Counted from the stretch's first letter, positions 35,901 to 44,141 are shown. The stretch: DNA of 64,000 nucleotides from UMGS1519 sp050951095 (GCA_050951095.1 JBMNIQ010000006.1:1-64000), one strand, 5' to 3'. Program-made: numbers and translations. Notes: a model not told the origin generated them from the letters alone.

Positions 35901-36457
35901 TGAACCGCGAACGATCCCGCGCCTTCCAATTCCGCCGTGTTCTGATAACCAAGCGATTCCAAGGCGGCGGGAACGCTCTCGTAATCCCGAAGCGCCGGGT
36001 GAGCGGATTCTCCGACCTCCTGCCCTGCCGTAAAGTCCAGCGGATGAGCCGCAAGAGAGCCCGCTGGCGCGATATTGCAAATGAGAGAGCGCCCCGACGC
36101 AACGACGACGCATTCCGCCCCCGTCTGCAGCGCATGCAACGCCTCCATGCGCTTCGCGGTACCCGCCAAATCGGACGGACGTTCATCGAACGGCACATCT
36201 GTACGAGCGGGAAAGCGGAGCACCCTCTCATCGCCGAGGTATCCCGCCACATTACGGGCGAAATCATACGCGGCGTCTTCGCCCGGAACCACGACGAGGG
36301 TCGTCTGGGGAGTGCGGGCGAATCGCGCCGCTACCAGAAACGGACGCGCAGACGAGGCGACGCCCAGCGCGGCATCCTGCCCTGCATCCATCTTTCCCCA
36401 GAAGTCCCGCAACGCCCCCGTAGCGTCCAAGGTTTCGGAAAGCACATCGATCAGCAT
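32996..36457 (-). CDS. mfd: Transcription-repair coupling factor
   Basis: 1153 aa from the ATG at 36457 (AAAGGG four bases upstream), the expected family length. The N-terminal UvrB-like module is followed by the RNA-polymerase-interaction region (YVVHAAHGIALFKEI ... YVPVEQLDRISRYVG). The translocase then has Walker A GDVGFGKTEVALRAAFKA near 636 and LLIIDEEQRFGVGAKEQL near 736. The TRG-type motif region (VGRSSTQAYAYF) and a C-terminal TRCF domain follow. It displaces stalled polymerase and recruits UvrA. It is divergent from nth. Confidence 0.97.
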   Translation of the reverse strand: MLIDVLSETLDATGALRDFWGKMDAGQDAALGVASSARPFLVAARFARTPQTTLVVVPGEDAAYDFARNVAGYLGDERVLRFPARTDVPFDERPSDLAGTAKRMEALHALQTGAECVVVASGRSLICNIAPAGSLAAHPLDFTAGQEVGESAHPALRDYESVPAALESLGYQNTAELEGAGSFAVHGGTIDVFPGNLPYPVRLDFFGDEIDEIRRIVPSTGQSIASLDKVSIFPVREFQITEKNRQKAIRRLAKLAESDNVARDLFTALDGHTDPKYPELLMPFLYGDLATPGDCLASDAVVALIEPRAVFDDAMHAYEEMQARAQGFGEYFDRLFRKPQKLSFGDAARCQYTSIVRVGTGLDQQLTVKRTNVAGAQEKLYARLRQLVDDRYTVIFSAANYRARQDMKLEFVDRGLPITEILDSPDPDSQQGHIMLKRGVVNIVDVDIPLGMIIPAAHLAMISIADTQGSGTVRTTRHVDVTQMTFPYQPGDYVVHAAHGIALFKEIVQQDVGGAIRDYLLLEYAEGDKLYVPVEQLDRISRYVGPEGASPRLTRLNTSDWSRTLSKARKATKKLAFDLVDIYTRRSATKGFRYSPDTPWQKEMEDAFPYNETADQLAAIADVKADMQSPKPMDRLICGDVGFGKTEVALRAAFKACQDKKQVMVLCPTTILAQQHYTTFKDRFDPFGVRVEVLSRFRSGAQQKAILRDFQQGDVDVLIGTHRLLSRDVNPHDLGLLIIDEEQRFGVGAKEQLKNMRESVDVLTLSATPIPRTMQMSLSGVRDMSLILTPPDDRRPVEVFVGEWDPDKVSDAIRRELARKGQVYYVSNRVRTIDDAVQRVKNAVGEARIGVAHGKMSREELERVMEDFSAGQIDVLVATTIIESGIDNPHTNTLIIEDSQRLGLAQLYQLKGRVGRSSTQAYAYFMFPEKVKLTDEARERLLAIDDNRELGSGMRIAMRDLEIRGAGSMLGAEQSGNMSAVGFDLFAEMLAEAVNATREGRVEQSDLIPPALSDITVNIPVHMYLPEEYVPEVDKRVLLYRKLASADDLDVLDQLENETVKSYGDLPQAAKNYFDKARIKAICFQKGIQTIAVVAGTVHIEPIKVDRDRLTKWRRYRIRYSANTQRLTVPLKYFTADNEEQLLHNILKFVEEL

Positions 36458-36555
36458 GGCACCCTTTCGTTTGCAGCACGAAAAGCCGCGCTGCGAATAA
36501 GGCAGGCGGCCGTGATTTCGGTAGAATTGTACCAGGAGAGAGACAAGGAGACCGT

Positions 36556-37212
36556 ATGCCCCGCGAAACGAACACGGCCAAACGCGCCCGCGCAATGGCC
36601 ATTGAAGAACGTATGCTCCAGCACTACGGCGAAGGGGAATGCTCCCTGGACTACACCGACCCGTTCCGCTTGACTGTGGCGGTTATCCTGTCGGCGCAAT
36701 GCACGGATGCCGCCGTCAACAAAGTGACGCCGACGCTGTTCGCACGGTATCCGACGCCGGCGGATCTGGCACAGGCCGATATCGCCGATGTGGAGGATAT
36801 CATCCATTCCCTGGGATTCTTCCGTAACAAGGCGAAGAACATCGTGAAGATGGCGCAGGCGGTCGTATCGGATTTCGGCGGGCAGATTCCAAATGACCTG
36901 GATCTGCTTCAGACGCTTCCCGGCGTGGGGCGGAAGACGGCAAACGTCGTAATGGCAGAGGCGTTCAGGAACGCCCAGGGAATCGCCGTGGACACGCACG
37001 TCAACCGCATTGCGCACCGCCTGAAGCTTGCCGGGCCTTCTGCGAACACGCCGGCAAAGACGGAAGCGCAGCTGCTCAAGGTCTATCCGAAGGAATACTG
37101 GCTGTACATCAATCACCAATGGGTACACTTCGGTCGCGACTACTGCCGTGCACAGCGCCCGAAATGCGCAGATTGCTTCATCAGCGATCTCTGTCCCACG
37201 TTCAACGGATAG
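36556..37212 (+). CDS. nth: Endonuclease III (DNA glycosylase/AP lyase)
   Basis: 218 aa. The helix-hairpin-helix with catalytic Lys is LPGVGRKTANVV and the catalytic Asp lies in VDTHV. The C-terminal 4Fe-4S site has the exact C-x6-C-x2-C-x5-C spacing (CRAQRPKCADCFISDLC). It excises oxidised pyrimidines. AAGGAG sits five bases before the ATG. Confidence 0.97.
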   Translation: MPRETNTAKRARAMAIEERMLQHYGEGECSLDYTDPFRLTVAVILSAQCTDAAVNKVTPTLFARYPTPADLAQADIADVEDIIHSLGFFRNKAKNIVKMAQAVVSDFGGQIPNDLDLLQTLPGVGRKTANVVMAEAFRNAQGIAVDTHVNRIAHRLKLAGPSANTPAKTEAQLLKVYPKEYWLYINHQWVHFGRDYCRAQRPKCADCFISDLCPTFNG

Positions 37213-37213
37213 C

Positions 37214-37262
37214 GCGCCCGAAATCGGCAGCGGCCGTCCCCGGTCATTTCGAGCGCCCATTT
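37214..37262. terminator. Possible bidirectional terminator hairpin, nth / HAD gene
   Basis: CGCxCGAAAT and ATTTCGxGCG form an imperfect stem between two convergent genes. No U-run follows, so the call is weak. Confidence 0.3.
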
Positions 37263-37266
37263 GGCG

Positions 37267-38031
37267 TTAGATGAGCTGCAGCTCCTTGCAGGCATTCCAG
37301 ATGCCGTCGTCATCGATATCGGTCGTGACAAGATCCGCCTTCTGCTTCAATACGGGGATTGCATTCCCCATGGCAACGCTCGTCCATTCGGGGCGGAACA
37401 TGGAAATATCGTTCGACCCATCGCCGAACACGACCACATCGCGAAGCGGGGCGTGCAGATCCTCCATCATCTTCTTGATGCCGAACGACTTGTCCGTGGG
37501 TTCGCAATAGATGCAGTCATCCGAATAGCGCGCCCACGTCACGCCGTTGAACGGGAATTCGCGTTCCTGACCCGGCCGGCACGGAATGAAGAACTTATAG
37601 ACTAAATCCAGGTCGTCGATGCGCAACTCGGGAACAACTACCGTGCGAATATACGTATCGGGAAGGTAGTCCGTGAAATCCGCCCGCGGCGTATAGCGCA
37701 CCAAGTCGTTCTCGGTCATAACGGCCCACGGCCATCCGTTATCGTCCAGCCAATGAAGCAGCCGCTTGCACGGCGCCAGGGGCATGCCGTACATCCATTG
37801 CAGCTTCCCGTCAATAGTCAGCGAATTGCCGCCGTCCGCAACCATGGAATCGATACCGCAGTCCTGAACCAGCTTCATCGCATTCATTTGCAGACGGCCC
37901 GTTGCCAAAGCTACAAAGTGACCGTTCGCACGCAGCAGATCCAGTGCTCGACGGGCGCTATCCGGTATGCGGTCGAACGTGCGCGAGCGAAGCGTGCCGT
38001 CGAAATCGAAAAAGCAATAGCGTTTTCGCAT
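37267..38031 (-). CDS. Cof-type HAD-IIB phosphatase
   Basis: 254 aa. HAD motif I is DFDGTL at residues 9-14. Motif II is ATGR, typical of Cof/IIB proteins, and motif IV is FGDGSNDISMF near the end. A cap domain lies between motifs II and IV. Such enzymes dephosphorylate sugar phosphates or phosphorylated cofactors; the substrate cannot be told. It starts 10 bp after hyaD and so belongs to the tail of the hydrogenase transcript, perhaps only by read-through. Confidence 0.85.
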   Translation of the reverse strand: MRKRYCFFDFDGTLRSRTFDRIPDSARRALDLLRANGHFVALATGRLQMNAMKLVQDCGIDSMVADGGNSLTIDGKLQWMYGMPLAPCKRLLHWLDDNGWPWAVMTENDLVRYTPRADFTDYLPDTYIRTVVVPELRIDDLDLVYKFFIPCRPGQEREFPFNGVTWARYSDDCIYCEPTDKSFGIKKMMEDLHAPLRDVVVFGDGSNDISMFRPEWTSVAMGNAIPVLKQKADLVTTDIDDDGIWNACKELQLI

Positions 38032-38041
38032 GAAGACGGCC

Positions 38042-38620
38042 TCAATTCAGGGAAAGGGAGTCGACCGGGGCGTTCCAATCGCGTTGCAGCGTATGGTGAT
38101 AGCCAGGTTTCACAGACTCCCCCGTCGCCTTCACGGTTACCTTGCACCCGCGATTCACCAATTCTGCCAGCAGTGCATCGATCATAATGGGCAGACCTGC
38201 CGCCACTTTCGGCGTCAAGCCGGATACAAGTTCGGACGGGTCGGCGTTCTCGGCTTGGATGCCGAAGCAGAGACCGTCCGCGTCCAGACCCAGCATCATA
38301 GCAGCATCGAACAGGTCCGCAAGCCTCAGCTCATGCAGGGAACCCATAGGCGTGCCGCGATGGGCAAGGTCGTCCGGGGCATAGCGAAAAACCGTCCCGG
38401 GCTCCGCACCGGGATCGTCTGCGGCGTCGAGCGATATGAGCAAGTCGTATTCGCCGACGAGATTCAACATGTCCAGCGTCATGGCGCCGCAGCTAATGAT
38501 CTCGACATTTTCCGGAAACTCGTATGTGCGATTCAACTCATCGGCCACAATAGGACCGACACCGTCATCCAACATAAGGAAATTCCCTACGCAGAGGACG
38601 GCGATATTCTGTTCTGCCAT
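38042..38620 (-). CDS. hyaD: Hydrogenase maturation endopeptidase
   Basis: 192 aa. The N-terminal VLCVGNFLMLDDGVG contains the Ni-sensing Glu/Asp positions of the HyaD/HybD family (GNxxxxDDGVG), followed by DAADDPGAEPG. It cleaves the C-terminal peptide of the large subunit after nickel insertion. The substrate is almost surely HyaB of the same locus. A C-terminal extension beyond the usual 160 or so residues is present. It starts 4 bp after the preceding membrane-protein gene. Confidence 0.88.
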   Translation of the reverse strand: MAEQNIAVLCVGNFLMLDDGVGPIVADELNRTYEFPENVEIISCGAMTLDMLNLVGEYDLLISLDAADDPGAEPGTVFRYAPDDLAHRGTPMGSLHELRLADLFDAAMMLGLDADGLCFGIQAENADPSELVSGLTPKVAAGLPIMIDALLAELVNRGCKVTVKATGESVKPGYHHTLQRDWNAPVDSLSLN

Positions 38621-38623
38621 GGA

Positions 38624-39106
38624 TTACGCCCCCATCGGTGCCCTGAGGCACAAGTTGTAATACGTAGCGAAGGCGAGCATGAGAATGCCCACGATGACGC
38701 TGACCACTGCCCAGATCTTCTGGCGGCGCTGGAACTGCTCCTTCGTCTTGCCGCGTTCGATGCAATACAGCGCTGCGCGCGGCTGAATGGCATACGCGAA
38801 GTAGAACGTGAACAGCGTCAGGATAGCGAAAGCGATGATGGCGGCAATGTAACTGAACGTAGAGCCGACAGAATATGCGGCAAAGAACAGATTATCCGCA
38901 AAGAGCCAGACCGGATACCAGAGCAGTGTCAGAAACATGCCGTGAGCCGGCCCCCAGATAGGAGGCAGGAACAAGGCGCCGATGTTGAAACGCGGCAAGC
39001 CGGTTAGATAATCGCGCACTTGCGCTTGCAAGGCCTTTTGAGCTTTCTGCTCTTCCCTGGCCTGAGCCTTTGGAGAGGCATTACGGGAATCATTGTTCTT
39101 GGTCAT
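38624..39106 (-). CDS. Small membrane protein between hyaC and hyaD
   Basis: 160 aa from the ATG at 39106 (a TTG at 39112 is possible; neither has a clear ribosome site). A charged, Ala/Gln/Lys-rich N-terminus of about 35 residues precedes PRFNIGALFLPPIWGPAHG, and then three hydrophobic segments (about 55-70, 82-105 and 133-152). The FxxGAFFLPPIWG-like pattern recalls small DUF2628-type proteins, but I do not assign a family. It is co-directional with hyaC and hyaD and lies 15 bp past a terminator hairpin, so it must be made mostly by read-through. Confidence 0.65.
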   Translation of the reverse strand: MTKNNDSRNASPKAQAREEQKAQKALQAQVRDYLTGLPRFNIGALFLPPIWGPAHGMFLTLLWYPVWLFADNLFFAAYSVGSTFSYIAAIIAFAILTLFTFYFAYAIQPRAALYCIERGKTKEQFQRRQKIWAVVSVIVGILMLAFATYYNLCLRAPMGA

Positions 39107-39115
39107 AAGCAAAGT

Positions 39116-39149
39116 ATAGAAAAAGGACCCGCATTGCTGCGGGTCCTTT
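39116..39149 (-). terminator. Terminator/attenuating hairpin after hyaC
   Basis: A perfect 12-bp stem (39122-39133 with 39138-39149) with a TTGC loop and, on the minus strand, TTTTTC directly after. It is 33 bp past the hyaC stop and only about 15 bp before the next start, leaving no room for a promoter. Confidence 0.88.
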
Positions 39150-39181
39150 CGGATACTGTGAGAAAAACCACAGCGGATGGC

Positions 39182-39868
39182 TTAGATGGAGGTATCCTCG
39201 CCCACGACGCTATGCTTCTCGGGGTCGTACACCAGACCACCATGCTCGCGGCGGGCAAACATGGACTTGAACGTAGCCATGCCGTCCAGAGCGACCAGGT
39301 AGATGTGAGCGATCATGAAGATGATCATCACGAACATACCGAAGTAGTGGATGATGCGCATGCTCATCGCACCGCCCCATGCAGCGGTCAGCCAAGCGAA
39401 TGCCGGAGCCGTGACCTCCCAGAGGGACAGACCGGTGATCAGCATGAAGATGATCAGCAGGCCCGCGAACCAGTAGGCGATCTTCTGCAGCGGGTTGAAC
39501 TTCGCCGTCAGCGGATGCTGCTTCTTCATGAACAGGTAGTACTTCAGCTGGGGAACCATCTGATGACGGTTGTCAGCCTGCGGGAACCAGTTCTTGTAGT
39601 CCTTGTCGACGATGCGCGTGCCCTGCGTCGGAGCGCTCTTGATGGTGAACATGAAGATGATGCGCACGATCAGGTTGATGCCCAGGATGATGCCGCAGGC
39701 GATATGCAGACCACGGCAGACGCCCATGATGCCCGCAATGTACGGGAAGTGAATCATGAATCCCGTGAAGATCAGGAAGCACATGCAGATCAGGTTGATG
39801 TAGTGCGTGACCACCAGCGGTACGGGATGTGCCTCGTTGTAGTGCGCCATATGCTTTGCAGTTGCCAT
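39182..39868 (-). CDS. hyaC: [NiFe] hydrogenase b-type cytochrome subunit
   Basis: 228 aa with four or five hydrophobic helices and His residues placed for two hemes (VTHYINLICM, RGLHIACGII, RIIHYFGMF, MIAHIYLV). It anchors HyaAB to the membrane and passes electrons from the small subunit to quinones. The ATG directly follows the hyaB stop codon, with no gap. Confidence 0.93.
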   Translation of the reverse strand: MATAKHMAHYNEAHPVPLVVTHYINLICMCFLIFTGFMIHFPYIAGIMGVCRGLHIACGIILGINLIVRIIFMFTIKSAPTQGTRIVDKDYKNWFPQADNRHQMVPQLKYYLFMKKQHPLTAKFNPLQKIAYWFAGLLIIFMLITGLSLWEVTAPAFAWLTAAWGGAMSMRIIHYFGMFVMIIFMIAHIYLVALDGMATFKSMFARREHGGLVYDPEKHSVVGEDTSI

Positions 39869-41533
39869 TTATTTCACCCCCCAAGGATTCGTGATGGTAT
39901 CGAAATGACGGCCCGTAGAAGGCTCGGAGATATGAACAGCGCAAGCAGTGCAGGGGTCGAAGCTGTGGACCGTACGCAGTGCGTTGATGGGCATATCCAT
40001 GTCGTCAACCGGCACGCCGATGAGTGCGGCCTCCATCGGTCCCGGTTCGCCATTCTCGTTATGCGGCGCGATGTTCCACGTCGTGGGAATGATGATCTGG
40101 TAACCGGTGATCTTGCCGTTCGACACATGCTCCGTGTGGTACAGAGCGCCGCGCGGAGCCTCCCAGAAGCCCGTGCCGTCGCCCGTGTTGTTCGTATGCT
40201 CGATGAAGGTAGTGGAGTCGCCTTCCTTGATGCAGGAGATGAGCTCCTGCGTCCAATCCTTCATCAGGCCGGCAATGCGGAGCGTCTCGATCTGACGGGC
40301 GCCCGTACGGCCGATGGTGCTCAGCAGCACTTCGGGGTGGCCGGAAGCGCCGAGCGTCTTCAGCAGGGAGTCGACGTTCTCCTTGATGAACTTGTCGCCG
40401 CGCATGTAGGCAACAAGCACGCGGGAAAGGCCGCCGGCCTCCATGCACTTGCCGTTGTAACGCGGAGCCTTCGACCACGTGTAGCGGTCGTCCGTGTTGT
40501 ATTCCGTGAACAGCGGCTTCGTTTCGCCCTGTCGGGGATTCAAGTCGCTGTCGCCCTCGTACCAGGAGTGGCCGACCCATTCCGTGATGGCATCTTCGTC
40601 GACGTCGTCGACCTGGCCCTTCTTCAGCCAGTCGTCAGCCAGAACGCCGGCGGGCAGGTAGCGGTCGTTCATCTCGAAGGACGGACGGTCGAACACGCCC
40701 CAGGCAACGTAGCGGCCGCAGCCCTTGCCGAACTTGAAGGCGTCGGAGTACTGCGTGGCCAGGACCACGGTGTCTTGGACAACGGTGGTGGACACCCAGT
40801 CGTAGATCTCGTTCACGAGACCCCACAGGTCGTCCAGCTTCTCCTCCGTGGGAACCCACATGGTGCCGCCGGGAACGCTGGTCATGATGTGGGGCATCTT
40901 GCCGCCCATCAGGCCGCAGATCTCGGAAGCCTTGGACTGCATGGTCAGGGCCTCCAGGTAATGGGAGGTCAGAACCAGGTTCAGCTCGGGGGACAGCTTG
41001 TAGGCCTTGCCCTTGTCGGCCTCGAACCAGTTGCCGGAGAAGATGGAGAGCTGGCCGTTCTTGGCGAACTTGGCCAGGCGCTCCTTCAGCGCCTTGTAGT
41101 CCGTGTTCGTGGAGGTGCCAGCGCTCTCGGCGATCTTCTTGGCCTGCTTCGGGTCGGCGTTCAGCGCGTCCAGAGGATTCACGTAGTCAAGAGCGCACAG
41201 GTTGTACAGCCAAAGGATGTGGCTGTGCAGGAACTGGGCGCCTTCGACGATGTTGCGGATAATACGGGCCGCATTGGGGATCGTGATGCCGTACGAATGC
41301 TCCGCCGCGATGGTGGAAGCATGCGCGTGCGAAACCGGGCAGACGCCGCAGATACGCTGAACGATCTGCACTGCGTCTTCAGGCGCGCGGTCCTCGACTG
41401 CAAGCTCCATGCCGCGGAAGCAGCCGCCGGAGACCCAAGCGTCGGTGACGACGCCGTCCTCGACTTCGAGCTCAGCGCGAAGATGTCCCTCGATGCGGGT
41501 AATCGGGTCGATTGCGGTGCGTTTCTTCGCCAT
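39869..41533 (-). CDS. hyaB: [NiFe] uptake hydrogenase large subunit
   Basis: 554 aa. The N-terminal nickel motif is RICGVCPVSHAH (Cys62, Cys65). The C-terminal motif is DPCTACAVH (Cys528, Cys531). A 20-residue peptide after His534 should be removed by HyaD during maturation. The start reads DPITRIEGH, as in group 1 enzymes. With HyaA it oxidises H2 on the outside of the membrane; it has no own signal and would be carried by the HyaA Tat signal. It lies 3 bp after hyaA. Confidence 0.96.
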   Translation of the reverse strand: MAKKRTAIDPITRIEGHLRAELEVEDGVVTDAWVSGGCFRGMELAVEDRAPEDAVQIVQRICGVCPVSHAHASTIAAEHSYGITIPNAARIIRNIVEGAQFLHSHILWLYNLCALDYVNPLDALNADPKQAKKIAESAGTSTNTDYKALKERLAKFAKNGQLSIFSGNWFEADKGKAYKLSPELNLVLTSHYLEALTMQSKASEICGLMGGKMPHIMTSVPGGTMWVPTEEKLDDLWGLVNEIYDWVSTTVVQDTVVLATQYSDAFKFGKGCGRYVAWGVFDRPSFEMNDRYLPAGVLADDWLKKGQVDDVDEDAITEWVGHSWYEGDSDLNPRQGETKPLFTEYNTDDRYTWSKAPRYNGKCMEAGGLSRVLVAYMRGDKFIKENVDSLLKTLGASGHPEVLLSTIGRTGARQIETLRIAGLMKDWTQELISCIKEGDSTTFIEHTNNTGDGTGFWEAPRGALYHTEHVSNGKITGYQIIIPTTWNIAPHNENGEPGPMEAALIGVPVDDMDMPINALRTVHSFDPCTACAVHISEPSTGRHFDTITNPWGVK

Positions 41534-41536
41534 CGG

Positions 41537-42778
41537 TTACTCGCCTTCCTTCTCGTTTGCGGCCTTGACGTTCTCAACGGCGTCGTACGTGCCGACCATC
41601 TGGTCAGGATGCTTTGCATCCCACTCGCGGATGTCCTCGTAGCCGTTGGTAGCGTTGTTGCCGAACTTGTGTTGCTTCTTCATGCCGAAGCCATGGGCGA
41701 TGACCAGGACGGCCACGATGCCCGTGACAACGCCGGCGATGGAAGCAGGCTGGCCGGTCCAGTCGCCAACACGCAGGTCGCGGTTGCGCTGGATGAACGG
41801 CGTGTTGACCTCGACCCAGTTGTCGCCCGCATCGTTCGGGTTTGCTTCGCAGCAGCCGATGCAGGGAGCACCGGACTCGACGCACCAGGAACGACGGTGG
41901 TTCCAACGGACGATGCCGCAATTGGCACGCGTCTGCGGACCGCGGCAACCCAGAGCGTACAGGCAGTAGTTCTTGGCTTCCTCTTCGGAGCCGAACTGGT
42001 ACACGAACTCGCCGTTCTCGAAGTGGCCGCGACGCTCGCAGTTGTCATGGATGGTCTCAGAGAACATCAGCGAAGGCTTGTTTTCGCTGGTCAGCTCCGG
42101 AAGCTTGTTCATCAGGACAACGTCGACGAGCACGGCCTCCAGCCATTCGGGGTTCGCCGGGCAGCCGGGGATGTTGATCACCGGAGTGGAAACGCCCTGC
42201 TCTTCCAGGTACTTCTGGCAGCCGATGGCGTTCGATGCATCCGGGTGGGCGCCCATCCAGCCGCCGTTGACGGCGCAGGAGCCCAGCGCCACGACGGCGT
42301 TGGCGGCCTGAGCAGTCTCCAGGAAGATATCGACGCCGGTCTCCATGGCCACGCGGAGGGCGTTGCCATCCCAGCCCTTCAGCAGAGCACCCTCGTACAC
42401 CAGGATGTAGTTGCCTGCTTCGATGGTCTGCTTGCGCGCTTCCTCCATCGAGTAACCGGCCGCAGCAGAAAGCGCTTCGTTGTAGTTCAGGGAGATCATC
42501 TCCAGAACCACCGTAGCCGGATCGGGCTCGTCTACCTGGGCGAAGGATTCGGTGCATCCCGTGCAGGATGCGCCCTCGATCCAGATGACCGGGTAAAGGT
42601 TGCCCTTCTTCTCTCCAATCACAGTGTCCGCGAGTGCTTGCTCCACATCGCCGACTGTCAGCTGAGACAGACCGGCCGCGGCAGCAATCGTGCCACAGAG
42701 TCCCAAGAAGCTACGGCGTGAAACACCACGCGCTTCCAGCATCTCGCGAAACTCTTTAACAGTGGCCTCGTTTTCCAT
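41537..42778 (-). CDS. hyaA: [NiFe] uptake hydrogenase small subunit with Tat signal
   Basis: 413 aa from the ATG at 42778 (AAGGAGGTG five bases upstream). The Tat motif SRRSFLGLCG at about 20-30 is followed by a hydrophobic stretch. Cluster ligands are evident: EGASCTGCTES for the proximal cluster, then CPANPEW, CERRGHF and CRGPQTRANC, and CIGCCE for the medial and distal clusters. A membrane helix (PASIAGVVTGIVAVLVIAHG) precedes a polar C-terminus, as in HyaA-type subunits. It carries electrons from HyaB to HyaC. The hyp maturation genes are not in the window. Confidence 0.96.
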   Translation of the reverse strand: MENEATVKEFREMLEARGVSRRSFLGLCGTIAAAAGLSQLTVGDVEQALADTVIGEKKGNLYPVIWIEGASCTGCTESFAQVDEPDPATVVLEMISLNYNEALSAAAGYSMEEARKQTIEAGNYILVYEGALLKGWDGNALRVAMETGVDIFLETAQAANAVVALGSCAVNGGWMGAHPDASNAIGCQKYLEEQGVSTPVINIPGCPANPEWLEAVLVDVVLMNKLPELTSENKPSLMFSETIHDNCERRGHFENGEFVYQFGSEEEAKNYCLYALGCRGPQTRANCGIVRWNHRRSWCVESGAPCIGCCEANPNDAGDNWVEVNTPFIQRNRDLRVGDWTGQPASIAGVVTGIVAVLVIAHGFGMKKQHKFGNNATNGYEDIREWDAKHPDQMVGTYDAVENVKAANEKEGE

Positions 42779-42887
42779 GTGCACACCTCCTTGGGTGTCT
42801 TGACGGATAAAATCGGTTCCATTGAGCAGAAGATGTAGCCGACCGTCGTCACCCGGAAGGTCATCCCAAACTTTGTTTCGGAAGCTG

Positions 42888-42913
42888 TGTTACATATCAC
42901 ATTTTACGTAACA
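42888..42913. promoter_or_regulatory. Dyad upstream of hyaA, Crp/Fnr-like operator candidate
   Basis: TGTTAC and GTAACA flank a 14-bp centre. Inside, TGTTACATATCACA has the TGTKA-N4-TCACA form of a Crp/Fnr-type half-site pair. It lies 110 bp before the hyaA start. No -35/-10 pair was convincingly placed between it and the gene. Confidence 0.4.
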
Positions 42914-43030
42914 CCGCATCCAAATTCATAGAACCCCCATGTGTTGGCATCTTAGCATAGGATTCTAGATATAGGGGGATTTGTGCGATTTTATGGGTGA
43001 ATGGCGCAAGATTTTAGATCAGAATCGCAA

Positions 43031-43044
43031 ATGTTATGCAACAT
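43031..43044. promoter_or_regulatory. Second 14-bp palindrome in the hyaA-pheA gap
   Basis: ATGTT-N4-AACAT is a perfect 5-bp dyad with the same 14-bp length as the preceding site. It lies in an AT-rich stretch of the 480-bp divergent gap (42779-43261), which otherwise holds no gene. Confidence 0.3.
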
Positions 43045-43143
43045 AAGTAAGTATATGTCCCAATATTCTGAGGTGCCACTTTGACCGACTGCTTTGCTCG
43101 GTTTTTCCCCACCTCATATTAGATACACATATTCGTTTTTTTG

Positions 43144-43149
43144 TATACT
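43144..43149 (+). promoter_or_regulatory. -10 element candidate for pheA
   Basis: TATACT, 112 bp before the pheA ATG and preceded by an AT-rich tract. No good -35 is seen. A short hairpin with a T-run (43084-43106) lies upstream of it. Confidence 0.3.
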
Positions 43150-43261
43150 TACCGCTTGGCGGGGGTTTCCTACCGCTGGGGACCACCGTCCCTTGTACCT
43201 CTATAATGGCAATCCGACAGGCTCTTCAGGCCCTGAAGCAATAAGTAACGAAAGGCAGCAC

Positions 43262-44116
43262 ATGGAACAGCATCCCGACATCTCATTCCTCGGACCTCTG
43301 GGAACGTACTCGGACGATGCGGCCCATCGTTTCGCGGCGCGGTTGGGGAACCCCGAAACGATGGCGTTCCGGACGCACCATTCGTTCAGCGGCGTGTTCG
43401 AATCCGTGGAATCGGGCGAAAGCGATTTCGGCGTCATAGCGCTGGAGAATTCGCTCGAAGGGCCCGTCACGGCCGCACTCGATGATTTCGTCATCCATGA
43501 CGGCGTCAAGATCATCGGCGAACAGGTGCTCGACATCCACCATTGCCTGCTTCTTGCCGAAGGCTCGGCGCCCGATCAGGTGACGACGATCGCCAGCCAT
43601 CCGCAGGGTTTGGCGCAGTGCCGCCAATTCATCAAGAAGAACTTCCCCCGCTGCGAGCTGCTATCGGCCGGATCCACGGCCGAAAGCGCCCGCATCGCGG
43701 CATCCGATCCGCATATCGCAGCTATCGCAAGCGCCCACGCCGCATCGCTCTACCATCTTGATATCGCATTGCGGGATATCGAGGACGTGAACTCCGACCA
43801 GACGTCGTTTGCGCTTATCGCACCTCGGGATTCTGACGTGGAGCTTGCCGGCTCGCCGAAGAAGACGTCGCTGCTCCTTTTCCTGAAGGACAACCGCCCC
43901 GGCGCATTGATGATGGTGCTCGAAGAATTCGCCTATGCAGGCATGAACCTGACGAAGATCCAATCGCGGCCCACGAAGAAGGTGCTGGGCGAATACCTGT
44001 TCTTCGTGGATGTAGACGGATCGCTCGACGATCCCGAGCTGCAGACGGCGCTTGAGTGCCTGCGCTTGAAGCTGCGCGGCGTGCGCATTCTGGGATGCTA
44101 TCCCACGTTCCACTGA
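43262..44116 (+). CDS. pheA: Prephenate dehydratase
   Basis: 284 aa from the ATG at 43262 (GAAAGG seven bases upstream), the normal length for monofunctional PheA. It begins with FLGPLGTYSDDAA, the substrate-binding start of the family, and has HHSFSGVFESVESGESDFGV and IALENSLEGPV. The C-terminal ACT domain begins at KTSLLLFLKDNRPGAL and has the usual ESRP motif as QSRP. It converts prephenate to phenylpyruvate and is feedback-regulated by phenylalanine through the ACT domain. It is a single-gene unit with a terminator. Confidence 0.95.
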   Translation: MEQHPDISFLGPLGTYSDDAAHRFAARLGNPETMAFRTHHSFSGVFESVESGESDFGVIALENSLEGPVTAALDDFVIHDGVKIIGEQVLDIHHCLLLAEGSAPDQVTTIASHPQGLAQCRQFIKKNFPRCELLSAGSTAESARIAASDPHIAAIASAHAASLYHLDIALRDIEDVNSDQTSFALIAPRDSDVELAGSPKKTSLLLFLKDNRPGALMMVLEEFAYAGMNLTKIQSRPTKKVLGEYLFFVDVDGSLDDPELQTALECLRLKLRGVRILGCYPTFH

Positions 44117-44141
44117 TTGCACGAACGGAACATGCATAAGG

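Noticed and set aside
39020..42721. A 1233-codon open plus-strand frame across the hydrogenase genes
   Set aside because: It is antisense to hyaABC, has Asp/His/Val-rich composition without domains, and no ribosome site; similar long shadows lie opposite rlmKL and mfd.
43083..43106. Phenylalanine attenuator before pheA
   Set aside because: The short ACCGA/TCGGT hairpin with a T-run lies upstream of the likely pheA -10 element, and no Phe-rich leader peptide was found.
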